From: Platynereis dumerilii
Lineage: Eukaryota > Annelida > Polychaeta > Phyllodocida > Nereididae
Length of the DNA: 64,000 nucleotides
NCBI GenBank assembly: GCA_026936325.1
Contig: JAPTHN010000233.1
Coordinates: 248,001 to 312,000, forward strand
Direction: 5' to 3'
The number at the start of each line of letters is the position of its first letter. The first letter of the stretch is position 1. The position numbers and the translations under genes are program-made. Below the pieces are notes generated by a model. The model worked only from the letters and a program-made list of their open reading frames with translations. It ran no database searches and was not told the origin of the DNA. This document shows positions 48,901-60,800 of the stretch, piece after piece.

Positions 48901-49779
48901 AACCAGCCAATCCAAGTGTTATACACACAACAAATCAAAATTAACCTGTCACAGAATGAATCCACAATGATGGCTGAAAAAAAAAACATCAAAATTTCTG
49001 TCTACCTGAATAGACATCAAAGCAGGGAGATCACAAATGATGGTTCGCCTCCACAATGATTTTACTCAATTCACAAAATCATTAGATCTACAACTATTCA
49101 ATCTTTTACAGTTTTAGATTTTGCCAAGGCAGAGATCTCAGGATAGAGGATAGTTGAAGTCTGTTGGTGTCACTGATCTTCAGCTTTGGCTAATTTGGAC
49201 CTGAGGGGCCTTAAAATGCAACTGCTTGCTTAGTCTAGACTTATTCATGGGTGAACTCTTGATACTCCAAATTGTGTTGTAATTCACTTTTCCCAGAAAT
49301 TCATCATCAAATCCTAGAATAAAATAAAAGTTTCTTTTCTTGGTTTATCTTAATAAGTCTATCTTCATCTAATTTATTGCTTTTTCTGTATTCATTTGAG
49401 GCCAATCGTTTCCACAAGAAACGCACACTGTGCATTGGTTCACCTTATGTATACACCTGTATGACAACATGGCACTGTCAGCATATCTTGTAGGTCGTAG
49501 AATAATATTTGGCTTGGTATCCTGAGGTGATAAGTCTCTCATGAATGCACCACTGATTATTCATTCATGACTGACCTCCTGGAACTCAACATGTGAGCAG
49601 TGTCAAGATTTACGGGCTGACATAAAACAGCTATTTCGGGAGAATGTTGACCATGTACACTGTGCTGTGTGATTCACAAGAAGTTGTAGACCTGTCAGAC
49701 AAGGTGTGGTAGCTGAAAGGAGGATGGAACAGCAATGTGATGGAAATTGCTGTCCAACTGAGGTTCAGGTCACTTGGCC

Positions 49780-49850
49780 AAGAACAAAATTGGACCCAGG
49801 ACCCTGTAATTTCGAGGTCCGGAGCTCTAGCAACTGGGCTTACCCCATCT
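49780..49850 (-). mobile_element. tRNA-derived SINE head, old copy 2
   Basis: Minus strand TAAGCCCAGTTGCTAGAGC (A box, 49824-49842) and GGGTCCAATTTT (decayed B box, 49786-49797). Paralogous to 44685-44760 by duplication, not an independent insertion. Confidence 0.55.
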
Positions 49851-49874
49851 CTTGCACAGTGCGTAATGGTTGTA

Positions 49875-50271
49875 CAGTACAACCATCTTAAAATGGCTCA
49901 CCATAGTGATCCGTAGTGATCCAGAGCGGTCCGGATAAAGAGTGATCTGTAGTGATCTGAGACGATATAACTCTATCTGTAGTGATCTACTAATCCACTT
50001 TTAATGAAAATCAATAATGTCAATTATTCAGGATTATAAGTCAAAGAAGAGACAAAATCCATATAACAATTGAATATATTGATTAAGGAAACATATCCAT
50101 AGGTTATTTGGCACAGAAAAGTCATTTATTAATGTTAATTCTGATTAATTGATGCAGATCATAACAGATCACTCCAGATTGATCACTCCATATCAACCAA
50201 GATCGCCATGGACAACTACAGATCGATAGATAAGATCCAAACTGACGAGCCATTTTATGATGGTTGTACTG
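49875..50271. mobile_element. 397 bp MITE with TA target duplication
   Basis: The ends CAGTACAACCATC(T/A)TAAAATGG (about 25 bp) are inverted at 49875 and 50271 and flanked by TA (49873-49874, 50272-50273). The sister copy C has the empty site as GATGTAAATTCTGTTT near 44768-44783. The inside carries several GTAGTGATC(C/T) subrepeats (49907-49990) but no coding sequence. Tc1/mariner-type non-autonomous element, younger than the C/D duplication. Confidence 0.85.
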
Positions 50272-51291
50272 TATGTTCTGTTTACAAATAACTGAAATTT
50301 AATTGATGTATCAAAAATGAAACACAGTCCAAAACGACTTAGTCATCTTTTCGTGTGGTTCTTCACAAAAACAGCAGTGAAATCCATTTATATTTCAATA
50401 AGCTGATTTATGTTAAATATGGTTTATTTACATCCTTAACAAATCATAGTGAATGAGAACTATGCTGAGAACTTGCACTGTGTAACTGCTTAACAGAATG
50501 ATAATATTATTCCCTCAGCCACATTTCCCTGCTTTTAAAACATGCAGCTTTACATTAATGAGTTCCCGTATCCCAAGGCTAAGAGTCTTATCTTTTCATG
50601 AATATTTATTGAATTTATATCAATGATCTATTCCAACTGGAAAATTATAGATTTTAGAAAAACTGTGGGATCAACCAGTAAATATTATTGGGAGGGCGAG
50701 AAGCTTGGAGTTTCCAGCTGTATGGGGGAATTATTTATTTCTTGATAATGGCTTTATTTATTTTCAGTCAGAGCAGAGAAAATCTCAAGATTATTCATTC
50801 ATTTCGTTTTCCATACTGCCTTGAAACAATTTATTACTCTCAGAACTTTTTAGAAATATTGTTGTTATAATAACCGGCATGTCTGAAAATCCCAATATTT
50901 CAAAGATGGTGAGGTTCATAATAGACTGAATGGCTTGTATGAAGAAAGGCTAAGACATTCTTATGCATTATTCAGAATTTAGCTATGTAGAATTCCTTTG
51001 ACAAGCACTGCCATAGCAAACAGCTGCCCATTTGTATGCTGAATTATTGTGCCTCAAGAATTGACCTTCGTAGCTGTGAGTCTGAATTATGAATGAGTGT
51101 CTTGCGTCCATCACAGATAACCAATTGTGCAGCAGGAGACATTGTTAAGAGGCAGGAGAGGAATCTTGTGAAATATTCAACATAAAGCTATGAAATAGAG
51201 TTATGCATAGATGCGTAAAGAATCATAAAATTATGAAGATCCATTTTTGAGTGCATCTTTGTTGAAATTAACTGACGGTATTCTGGAATTA

Positions 51292-51386
51292 CCCTGTCAG
51301 CGTGCCTCGACAGTCCAGCGTCGGCCCGGCGTCAGTCCGATGTCAGCAGCATTTGACCGACTTTGGCCCGAGGAACGCTGATAGGG
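51292..51386. mobile_element. Short fold-back (hairpin) element, copy 2
   Basis: Arms CCCTGTCAGCGTGCCTCG and CCCTATCAGCGTTCCTCG (inverted), with further pairing around GTCGGCC. TA lies immediately outside both ends (51290-51291, 51387-51388), a likely target duplication. Same family as 8960-9046. Confidence 0.65.
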
Positions 51387-52144
51387 TATAGACCTTAATA
51401 TGATAAATCAGACTATGAAAGTTTAATTCTGACTTTTGAGCTCTCGAAGTTTACATTTTTTTGAAATTCATACTCCATAGGTGTTACATTTCTCTCACTG
51501 TTAAATGGACGTTGTATTGGTCACTGGAAATATCAAGGTTTGTGATATAGACCACAATTAGTATTTTGACTGTATTTGACCTTTGTATCTGTGTCTGAAT
51601 TATGAATAAGCATCTTGCTTATGCAGCAGGAGACAGTGATATGAAGCAGGAGAGGATTCTTCTGAAAGATTTAGCACAAAGCTTTGAAATAGAGATGAGT
51701 AAAGATGTAGTTGGCAAAATTGAGTAAGTGCTCTTTCTGGGTAATCTGGCATTAGAGGATTCTTGTGAAATATTCAACACAAGGCTTTGAAATATAGATG
51801 AGTAAAAATATGGTTAATAAAAAATTGAATATCCTTTTTTGAACGTCTTTGTAGAAATAAACAAAGGACTTGCTTGATTTGTTTTTAATATGTTAATCTG
51901 ACTCTGAAGGTTTTGATCTTTACCTTTTTAGCCTTGGAAGTTTACATTTGGTTGAGATTCATTTTTCATATGTTTTTTTTTTATTTGAATCACTGTTTCA
52001 TGACTTTGTCAGCCTGAAAGACATGCTCCTTAGACACTTAGATATCTAGGGGTCTGTCTTTCTTCCTTTGGATTACCAAGTTTATTAAAGATATCTGATA
52101 ATTCATCTTTAATCAAACAGGAAGCAAGATGATTGACATGCAAC

Positions 52145-52192
52145 TTTCATCTGCATTGTGGTTACTTTCATCTGCATTGTGGTTACTTTCAT
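52145..52192 (+). repeat. 21 bp tandem duplication
   Basis: Two perfect units around CATCTGCATTGTGGTTAC plus a partial third, within module M6. Absent from other M6 copies. Confidence 0.9.
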
Positions 52193-53350
52193 CTTTTGGT
52201 TGAATGATCATTTCAGGAAATCATGGAGTTTAAGGAGCAGGCATCCTTATCAATTTTGTAACATTGTGGAATATTTTTCATCAGATGTTGTAATTCCATT
52301 CCATATTGCATGCAACTTGCAAGGTGTGCCCAGCGGAGATCTCACAAAATGTGTCTTTTTCCGTACTTTTAACTACTTTTTCCGACTTTTCTTTACTAAT
52401 ACCTCTGTTACTTTTTATCCTTATGCCAGAAAACCATACCATTTTAGGATTATACCTAATAGACACTGTTAAAGAATTCCTGAAAGTTTGAAGGTGCTAA
52501 GATGATCATTGCCTGAACAATTATCCTTCAATCATAGTCATGTTGTTTGAAAATTACGCACAGTTTTCAAACTCAGCAGGCAGCAAGGTGCTGTGTCATG
52601 CGGTGTTGCTATGGTAACTAAGATGTGTGATCTGAGCAGGCAGATCATACACCGCAGATCACACTCTGTGGGCGCTGATACCACACTTGGTGGGGGATAA
52701 TAAACGGTTGCATATTTTAGTTATAAAAATGCTCAGAATTTCCTGTTTGATGATGAGTAAATTTTACCAAGAAGGGATGTATGAACAGTAACTGTTATTT
52801 TAGCCAAAGCCATTTTAGCTTCCGGAGAGAGGTAAAGTTTGACCAATTCTCATCCATGTATATGATCTGCAGTACATAATGAAATATTCAGGTTTCCGTC
52901 TGAAGTATAGAGCATCCTATGAGTTTTACTGTTGTCATAACAAAAATTCGAAACCATGCAGCATATGTATGAATATGACAGATTTGACATATCTACATAA
53001 CGTGTTGGAACTGCACTTAATTTTTTTCAAATTCTCGGATTTCCAAAATATTGAGTGTATTATTAGGGTATTTGTGGGTTGAACGATTTATTATATTTCA
53101 TTTTTTAAATATAAAAATACGATGTAGTCCACATGACATTGTGTAGGTACCTCCTTAAAAAAGATCTTTTTTCTGTGTAAAAAATAGCCCCCAGTGCCCT
53201 GCGATGTAGGATTGGATTGCCAGGCGAAGCAACAGACCAGACAGTGTCTAAAGAATTTTGCAATAATATTTCAGAGTACTCAATCAATCAACCTGATTTT
53301 GCCATTGGGTTGGCTGTAGACTAGAAGCACAGGAATAGCTCCCGAAGAGC

Positions 53351-53570
53351 AGATGGATGGATGGATGGATGGATGGATGATTGTCGCTCTACTTCCTGGT
53401 AGGCTAATTAGGACTGTAAATGAAAAATTATACAGGAGGAGTACACGGCAATGTAGGATGATTGAAACAGCTGTCCAGCATAGGCCTATAACTATACATT
53501 AAGCTGGATTCGAACCCTGGATGCAGCGATTGGCAGTCCAGCACGCTACCACTAGACCAACCCTCCCCCC
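53351..53570 (-). mobile_element. Complete tRNA-derived SINE with target duplications
   Basis: On the minus strand it starts with a tRNA-like head: GTCTAGTGGTAGCG (A box, 53544-53557), CTGCCA in an anticodon-loop-like position, then GGTTCGAATCC (B box, 53506-53516). The head is closest in feel to tRNA-Gly. A tRNA-unrelated body of about 120 bp and a (CATC)n tail (53351-53380) follow. CTCCCGAAGAGC (53339-53350) and CTCCTGAACAGC (53571-53582) are the target duplications. The paralogous left arm near 11205-11230 has the single uninterrupted CTCCTGAACGTC site (minus strand). It would be transcribed by RNA polymerase III and mobilised by a LINE. Confidence 0.85.
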
Positions 53571-55059
53571 CTCCTGAACAGCGGAAGACCTTCCCGTCCA
53601 CTTGATACAAGTTTGATATCATTGTGTATGATTCAGCAATAGTCTGGCTTTCAATAACTTCCAGCTTACAAAAATATTCTAAGAAGACAAACCACCATTT
53701 TCAAGTTACTTAAGATATGGAGTGCCCTTAAAATAATTCTGGTATACGCGTATTTCAGCTAGATATATATTTATTGACAGAAAGAATGATGCATTTGGTT
53801 GTCAATCAAATGAAATAAGATGCCAACTTAGAGCAGTTCAGAGGTTGCCTTGGTTTGCCTTGCATCTTGACACAACAGAAAATGTATAGGACCATTATGA
53901 TAAATAAGCAACGGCAACGGATAACACAGTGAAACGAGATAGCACACTGTCTGGCAACTGGTCACGCAAAAGGAAATAACTGTCAATGGAGATTTTTCGG
54001 TTGTACTCACCTGATGAATGCATCTCAAAATGCACGGCAGAAAATGAAATAATATAAAATTACTTTGAAGTATTCCATATTCATATATTCTTAGTTTTGT
54101 TTTCATGGCAAGAGCCAGGATACACTGCATTTATAATTCCTTGAGTAAGTAGGAAATTATTTGGAAATGGTCAACAATTATTCTGAAGTAGATTGATGTT
54201 TAGCTGACCTATTTTTAGTAGGTACGGGTACTGTAATCGCAAAACACCAGTTATTGGCTTCAGGTTGTGTGCTAAAAGAAAAGATTAGGGACATTTTTTT
54301 TGAGTAAATCAGTGTGACGCTGAAACAAATCACACAGCATGTAAAGATAAAAGTGACCAGAGGTCAGCCATGAATGAATAAACAAAGGCGGATGGATAAA
54401 TGAAGTTGATGGATGAAAGACAAAAACTAAGGATGAAGGTCAGTGACACCAACACACTGATGAATGGCTCCTTCAAGTTGGCCTGACCAAGGTGATCTTA
54501 TTCTGAACTAACTCTGACCTCTGTTCCGAGATGTCAACCTCATCAGTCCTGGTGGAAAGAGTTGCTAGTGCCAAGAGGTCAGCCATGAGTTAATAAACAA
54601 AGATGGATGGAAAATAAGTTGATGAATGACTGTCTCAATGACGAATGAGTGACAAAAACTAAGGATGAAGGTCAGTGAGACCAACAGACTGATGAATGAC
54701 TCCTTCAAGTAACTCTGACCCCTGTTCCGAGATGTCAACTTTATCAGCCCTGGTGGACGGAAGTGTTTTATTGCACGGATGCATACTGCATACTCCCTTT
54801 GCTGCTTAAGCCCAAGGTGGTGCGGAAAAACTGTAGTAGTTGGGGTTACATGGTTTAAAAGATTTTTGTTAAAACACTAAACACATGCTGGTCACAACTG
54901 ATGGATAGATGCATTATTGGCACTTAAGGTCCTGTATTTATAGGTTAATAAGAGCAGGGATAGGGACCAGAATCACACAAATTATGGTTGGAACTCCCTT
55001 CCAGCATATCGTAAAATCTAATAAAATCCAGGAGTGCCGCACTTGAATGCCGCAACAAT

Positions 55060-55430
55060 TCCATTTTTTTGTAGGATATCATGACCACCTATTTTAATGC
55101 ATGTATTCCTCCATTGCTGATGTATGCAGGGGCAGGGTTTTTCGGAATGCTCACAAAACGTCTGAGGCATGATCTTGACAAACCACGTAGGGTGTGCGGA
55201 CGTGTACTGGGAGTACCGAGCAGTTCACTTAATGATAATGATGCTATATACAAACAGTGCATGGCACACCTGACTAAGGCCATTAGGTCTGATCCGAGAC
55301 ACCCAATGAACAGTGAATACAACATGTTGCCAGTGGACGTCAGCTGAGAGCCTGTTTTGCAGGAACTGTACGTTTTAAGAACACTTTCATCCCATCATCA
55401 ATTAGAATATGTAATAATAGCTAAATTTGT
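55060..55430 (+). pseudogene. LINE ORF2 C-terminal fragment, plus strand
   Basis: From 55081 it reads TTYFNACIPPLLMYAGAGFF, then LRHDLDKPRRVCGRVLGVPS and SDPRHPMNSEYNMLP. After a 1-bp deletion near 55328 (CCAGTGGACG, where a family member would read Pro-Ser-Gly-Arg) the frame continues RQLRACFAGTVRFKNTFIPS and SIRICNNS, then a stop at about 55424. The pattern (IRPVLLYA, SDPRHPL, LPSGRR, RFKNSFIPSSIR) is the standard C-terminus of many animal non-LTR reverse transcriptases. All catalytic motifs are upstream of the truncation. 54801-55060 has no recognisable coding sequence. Confidence 0.75.
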
Positions 55431-55454
55431 TTATATGCTACCTCATCATTTTCA

Positions 55455-57725
55455 TATTTCAAGTTTCAAGTTTCAAGTTTATTGACCATTAATAGTACAT
55501 TAGGTGATAATCTATTGATATTGCATTAGTTTTTAAAAAATGGTAGGCAGATAATTACAAAATTATATGTGCCTTTACCAATATGAGATTGTCAAAGTCA
55601 AGAATTTAACCAAATGCAAATACATATACAAGTACAAATAATTATAGAAGCAGGCTATAATTTAAAAGAGTTTAAGAGTATGTCATTATGGTATATTAGG
55701 AAAGAATGTTATTTGAAGCAAACATTAAGATAAATAAATACAATAAAAAGAAGAAGAAACGAAAGAAAAAAAAAAAAAAATTACACTTAGCTAGACAATA
55801 TAATAATATAGATTATAGCAAGGTAGAAGAAATAATATAATATATACAAAATATACGAGTGAATAATCAGAAAACTATGATATATGGTTGTAATTATGAT
55901 GGTGATTAAGAAAGTAAGAAAATAGGTTATAGCAAGTAAGGAAGAGAGAGAGATTTGTTGATCAAATACATTTATGTTCACTATGAGGTGGTCTATGATT
56001 ATAAAAAAAAACAAAAAACATAATATATACAAATTCAAGGGTACAATTCATGAACTGCTTTGACTGGTGACAATATCATTATACAACAAAGTTAACACTT
56101 GATGCTTCAGATCATATGATAATGTCACTAAGGTATCAATTGCACAATATATAATGTAACCGTTTTTCATTATACTGTGACTACCTGGGAATGCGGATCA
56201 ATTAACTCTCCTATTTTAGAAGAGACGGGAGACCCAAGCAAGATTCCCAGAGAGCCCTAAAGATAACAAAGTGTAGCATCTGTTCCTTTTATAGTTCAGA
56301 ATGAAATAATGCTATTTTCAAGAAGATATTTATGTATTCTCCTCTTAAAACTTTCAATACTGCAGTGGTGATTAATTCTATCCTCAACCTGATTCCATAT
56401 TTTTGGTCCCACAACTTTAATTGATCTCTTGTATAGTTCAGTTTTACAAAAATGAATGCTAAACTTAGAGGAATTTCTTGTCACTCTGCTTGAGACGTCA
56501 CTATTTTTTCTAAACATATCCTTGAATATCTCTGGAAGAAAACCTTTAACAAATTTGTACATGAATAATGTTATTGACTTTTGATATAACTGATGAAGAT
56601 TAAGAAATTTGAGTTGTTTGAATAGAGGTTCAGTGCTCGCTCTAAAGCTAGCTGATGAGATAACCCTAATAGCCTTTTTTTGAAGCTTTAATAAAGTTGA
56701 AAGGTAAGTTTGTGCTGCTGTTCCCCAGATTTCAATGCAGTATGTAAGATATGGGTAAATAAAACAAAAGTAAAGTGAAATAAGAGCCTCTTTAGTTAGT
56801 GTTTTTCGGGCTTTGCATAAGATTCCAATTCCCTTACCAATCTTAGGTTTGATATATTGTATGTGCTTATCCCAACATAATTTTTCATCCAGCAATACAC
56901 CTATGAATTTTGTAGTTGCTACACGGTCAATTTCTGAGCCATTGATTTTCAATGGAAAAAAGGAGTCAATTTTGCGACTTTTTGATCTAAAAACCATGTA
57001 ATGCGTTTTAGCCACATTCAAAGACAACTTATTGGAATTAAGCCAGAGCATGATTTGGGATATTTCTTCATTCATTTTTTCAGTTATTTCTTTTAAAGAG
57101 CGCCCTCTCATAAAAATGTTAGTATCATCTGCAAAAATTATTGGAAGCAAGCTGGATGATACATTTACTATGTCGTTAATATATAGAAGAAATAATAGAG
57201 GACCGAGAATTGATCCTTGAGGAACACCACATTTTAACTTCAATTTTGAAGAGTCAACATAGTTAAAACAAACATATTGCTGTCGATTTCTCAGATAGTC
57301 TTTTACCCAATTATGTGCTATACCTCTAATTCCATAGTAATAGAGCTTTTTTAACAAAATGTCATGATCAACCGTGTCAAAGGCTTTTTTAAAATCTAAG
57401 AAAACACCAATCGTAACCTCACCACTGTCAATGGCTGACAAGATATTATCTATAAGTACAGTCAAAGCCATGCTGGTACTATGACCATCTCTAAAACCAA
57501 ACTGATACTTTTACAATATGTTGTTTCTTTTAATAAAAGCCATTAGTCTGTTATACATAAGGCGTTCAATTATTTTAGAAAATACAGGTAAGACTGAGAC
57601 TGGCCTGTAATTGCTTATGATTGTAGGGTCACCAGACTTATAAAGAGGTATGATCTTTGCTATTTTCATAGCATCAGGGAAAAAACCCTGTGTAATAGAC
57701 AAATTAAGTATGTAAAATATATTGT
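55455..57725 (-). mobile_element. 5'-truncated LINE, relatively young
   Basis: The minus-strand reverse transcriptase has a single in-frame stop. An 840 bp AT-rich 3' UTR and a terminal (CTTGAAA)n repeat (55456-55480) follow. Homology begins at about 57725, just before RT motif 1, so the endonuclease and ORF1 are missing. It and the plus-strand LINE fragment at 55060 meet tail to tail, and the pair interrupts the right arm of the inverted duplication between M2 and M3. Confidence 0.85.
56296..57722 (-). pseudogene. LINE reverse transcriptase, near-complete RT and C-terminal domains
   Basis: The frame can be read from about 57720: FYILNLSITQGFFPDAMKIA, then NYRPVSVLPVFSKIIERLMY (motif 2), one in-frame TAA, KYQFGFRDGHSTSMALTVLI, LDFKKAFDTVDH (motif A, residues 25-36 of the downstream 391-codon frame), GVPQGSILGP (82-91, motif B) and FADDTNIF (113-120, motif C, both catalytic Asp present). 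LNVAKTHYMVF and FIGVLLDEKLCWDKHI follow in the thumb. The C-terminus has YPYLTYCIEIWGTA, KLQKKAIRVIS and the final SFKRRIHKYLLENSIISF. It is CR1/Jockey-like. Only the one stop and the 5' truncation disable it, which suggests a fairly recent insertion. Confidence 0.9.
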
Positions 57726-57834
57726 GTCAAGAGCTGAAGAATTTCACCCTATCTTTATACGATGACCTGTAAATATTATGTAAAGTTATGTTATGTTATA
57801 TCTGTTGGATGATGTGGAATAACAAGAAGACCAA

Positions 57835-60800
57835 AAATGTACTTTTTTTTAATCTTATGATCCATGATTCAAATGTGTCCATTAATTGACACATTTCAAG
57901 TGGCCAATTGTAAAAAAGAGTTGGAGATAATTAATGAACGTGAATGGCTAACAAATTGCTCTGATCAACAGAAATACCCCTTTAAAGCATTTTTTGGCAA
58001 ATGGCCCAATGAATTGTCAAACAAGGTTTAAATAAGATTCCCTCTTTTTTCTTTTGTTACAAGGGCAATGAATCTCAATAATGAATTCCTTATAGCTGGT
58101 ATTTGCTTTGGGAGGTTTAATAAGATATGAAGGTCGCAGGGAATGGAAATAATCTGCATGAAGCTGGAAATTGTTAATGTGAACAAACTTGTTTATCAAC
58201 GAGAAAATTGAATGAGCAAATACCATTTACCAAATGCTCTGTTAATTGATCAGGTGAATTATTTAAATTCATTAAATTTGGATTACTCAGAATTTTTGCA
58301 CGCCAAATAAAACTCTTTCAGCACAAAATCCAAAGAAGTTGTTAATACAAACTACATATCTATAGTAACAACATACTTGATTTTGACATTTAACAAGTGA
58401 CATGGTAACAAAATAGAAAATAAAACTGTGCTCACAAGTTTTTGTGTGATAGGTAAGCTCTGTGCACCTTCATCTCATCATCTCACTGCATCTCCTCATT
58501 CATTCCTTGGTGGCCCCTTGCAAGCGTCAGTTTCATTGACTTTAGGGGTCTCCTTCATAATTACATTCATCACTAACATCATCACTCCATTTATTGTATG
58601 TATGAATGTAAAAATGTAACAAATAATTATGAAAATAAATAATGTCTGTCTGTCTGTCTGTCTGTCCCTATCTGTCTAATAATATTGAGCTTGACTGCCT
58701 TGATGCAAAATCACTTGAACTCTCGGAGTTAATCAGACCTTAGCAATTTTTAAGCTTTTCCTTTTTGGGAGTCATAACTGATTATTTTGGAATCAGATCC
58801 TTTTGATTGTCAGTCAACATCAAGCATCAAGTAACACTTTTTCTTTATTTCAAACTCTGCTTGCAATGCGCTACACTTGACTGCTTGGATAACAAATCAC
58901 TTGAACTTTCCGCCTTTATCAGTCCCTCACAATTGATCAATAAACATCTGACAGGAGACCTGACAAAAGAACAGAGAGTAATTTTCTGAAATTGGTCTTT
59001 CTCTGTGATTTATCAAGGGTCATTAGTCAGCAACACAATTGTTACAAGACGGATGCCAGTAATTTGTCTAAATTCAATTTCAGAAAGATCGTGGATGAGA
59101 ATCAGCTAAAAAAAACCAATTTTCCCTTGAATTACAACACTGAAGTTGTGCATGCAAAAAATAAATAAACAGGCTATACACAACAGTACAATGTAATGAA
59201 GATATTTTAGAAATGAGTGGTCCTTTGAATCAGGGTCCATGCTTGGCAAGAATTGTCACATGGGGTAAATATGTAACACGTTAAGGACTCCCGCTCTGTC
59301 TCCCATTTCGTCATTCAAACTTTGTGACCAGAATTGAGCTTGAAGGGCTGCATGTATCATATTCATCATAACTCGTAAGAGAAAACCAATGCTGCTAAAA
59401 TATGAATTCCTGATTGCCTAATTCTACTGTACCAAAGCCGGCAATGTTTTCCAATTCAGTTGTCTTACTTTTGTCATGAATGACATCAATTACCTTTTCC
59501 TTGGCATATCTGTTTCAGACTAACAAAAAAAATTATCATGCAATTCTCCAATATGTCCTCTTAGCACAGAAATTGTACCTAAGTGTCATCTTTGATCTTG
59601 ATTTATTAATGCTGTTTTCTGTGACATTATCACAATATTACAAAATTACACTCATCCAAAGACATGATATAGGACATCACTAAGTGGTCCTCTGGGTATT
59701 GGTGTTTATTTCCCAGGCTACAACGAATTGAGTAATTCGCATTTATGTCTTCATTCTTGCACAAAATTTGTCATCCAATCCCTTTTCTAATCAATTGATT
59801 ATTCAATCTGAGTGATAAAATCCATTTCCTGAATTTCATTTTGCCAATTCTGGTCCTACATCCTACTCCATGATAATCAGAAGATCTTTCTGTTGCCAGT
59901 TTATTATAATCTGAGCTAACATTTGTATTTTTTTCTACTGAACTATTTCTGGTCACAACTGCATAATATAGGAATTTGAACTCTTCCACACATCCACCCT
60001 CCTCCTCTGTAACTGCCTTGCTCAATATAGACCACAATTTCTGCATCACACATTACATCAATTTTACGACCAGTGAGAGCAATTGGAGACCATTTTCTCC
60101 ACCTCATGCAATAAAAGGCTCGTAACAGTCATGAAATCTGCTCGATTGACACTTTGTCAGACATCATCAGATTCCCCTGCACTGATTGGCAATGTGCTAC
60201 CAGTCACTATTTATTCATGCTTTGCGTGTTCTTTGACCTTAACATCAGTCGTCTTGCAATGAGAGAGATTCGCTACAATTTTCCATAATAATTATGAAAA
60301 TTGTTTCCTGCTCTTTTTCATCTCATGAAAAATGCTTGTGAAAGCCTGTAGAAGGCATTTCTCCCATTATCGTCACTTCTGTGGCAATGGTTGAGCAAAA
60401 ACCACGCTGATTTTCTTTTCTTTTTCTTGATTCTTGCAACTAAAGTAATTTATAGAACAGTTTGTCATGGGTCAAAACTATGTTGTATACCATCTGATGA
60501 CATTCAAAAAGTCTCATAATTTGTGGCAAAATACTTTATTTGTCAGAACCCAAACACACATTTCTTTTCAACATGCACGCTGCCTAGCTTGTTGATCTTA
60601 TCTGATTGGTTCATGAAGCAAGCTCAGCAATAGAAGCAGAACAAGCAAAACAATCATTGGCCGAAAAATAAGGTCACATTTATTAAACTGCTGTAACGCA
60701 AACATTAAACATTTTTAACTTTGCTTTATGTGGTGCTGAAGTGAAGCATAATACTTTTTTCTACAAACTATGCAAACACATTGTGCACCTTCCTTTACAA

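Larger units (their letters stand above)
49140..51200 (-). repeat. Inverted partial copy D
   Basis: Parallel to C at 49200-49870 and 50272-50350, split by a MITE. It then parallels E through M4 (50400-50900) and M1 (50940-51180, CAAACAGCTGCCCATTTGTA and ATTATGAATGAGTGTCTTGC). Confidence 0.65.
51550..54800 (-). repeat. Right arm, part II (inverted partner of 9910-12350)
   Basis: Runs in reverse order: M1 fragments (51590-51720, 51755-51815), M6 (52170-52345, TGCATGCAACTTGCAAGG), the 52700-52880 segment matching 15250-15430, 53270-53830 matching 10960-11340, M7 (53880-54010), then the M2 dimer (54360-54800). It carries one SINE that the left arm lacks. Confidence 0.7.

Noticed and set aside
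53503-53575. Functional tRNA gene
   Set aside because: The A and B boxes are good, but the sequence continues into a SINE body with a CATC tail and target duplications, and the acceptor stem does not pair.
55787-56038. 83-codon Ile/Phe/Tyr-rich minus frame
   Set aside because: Lies in the AT-rich 3' UTR of the LINE at 55455-57725 and is compositional.
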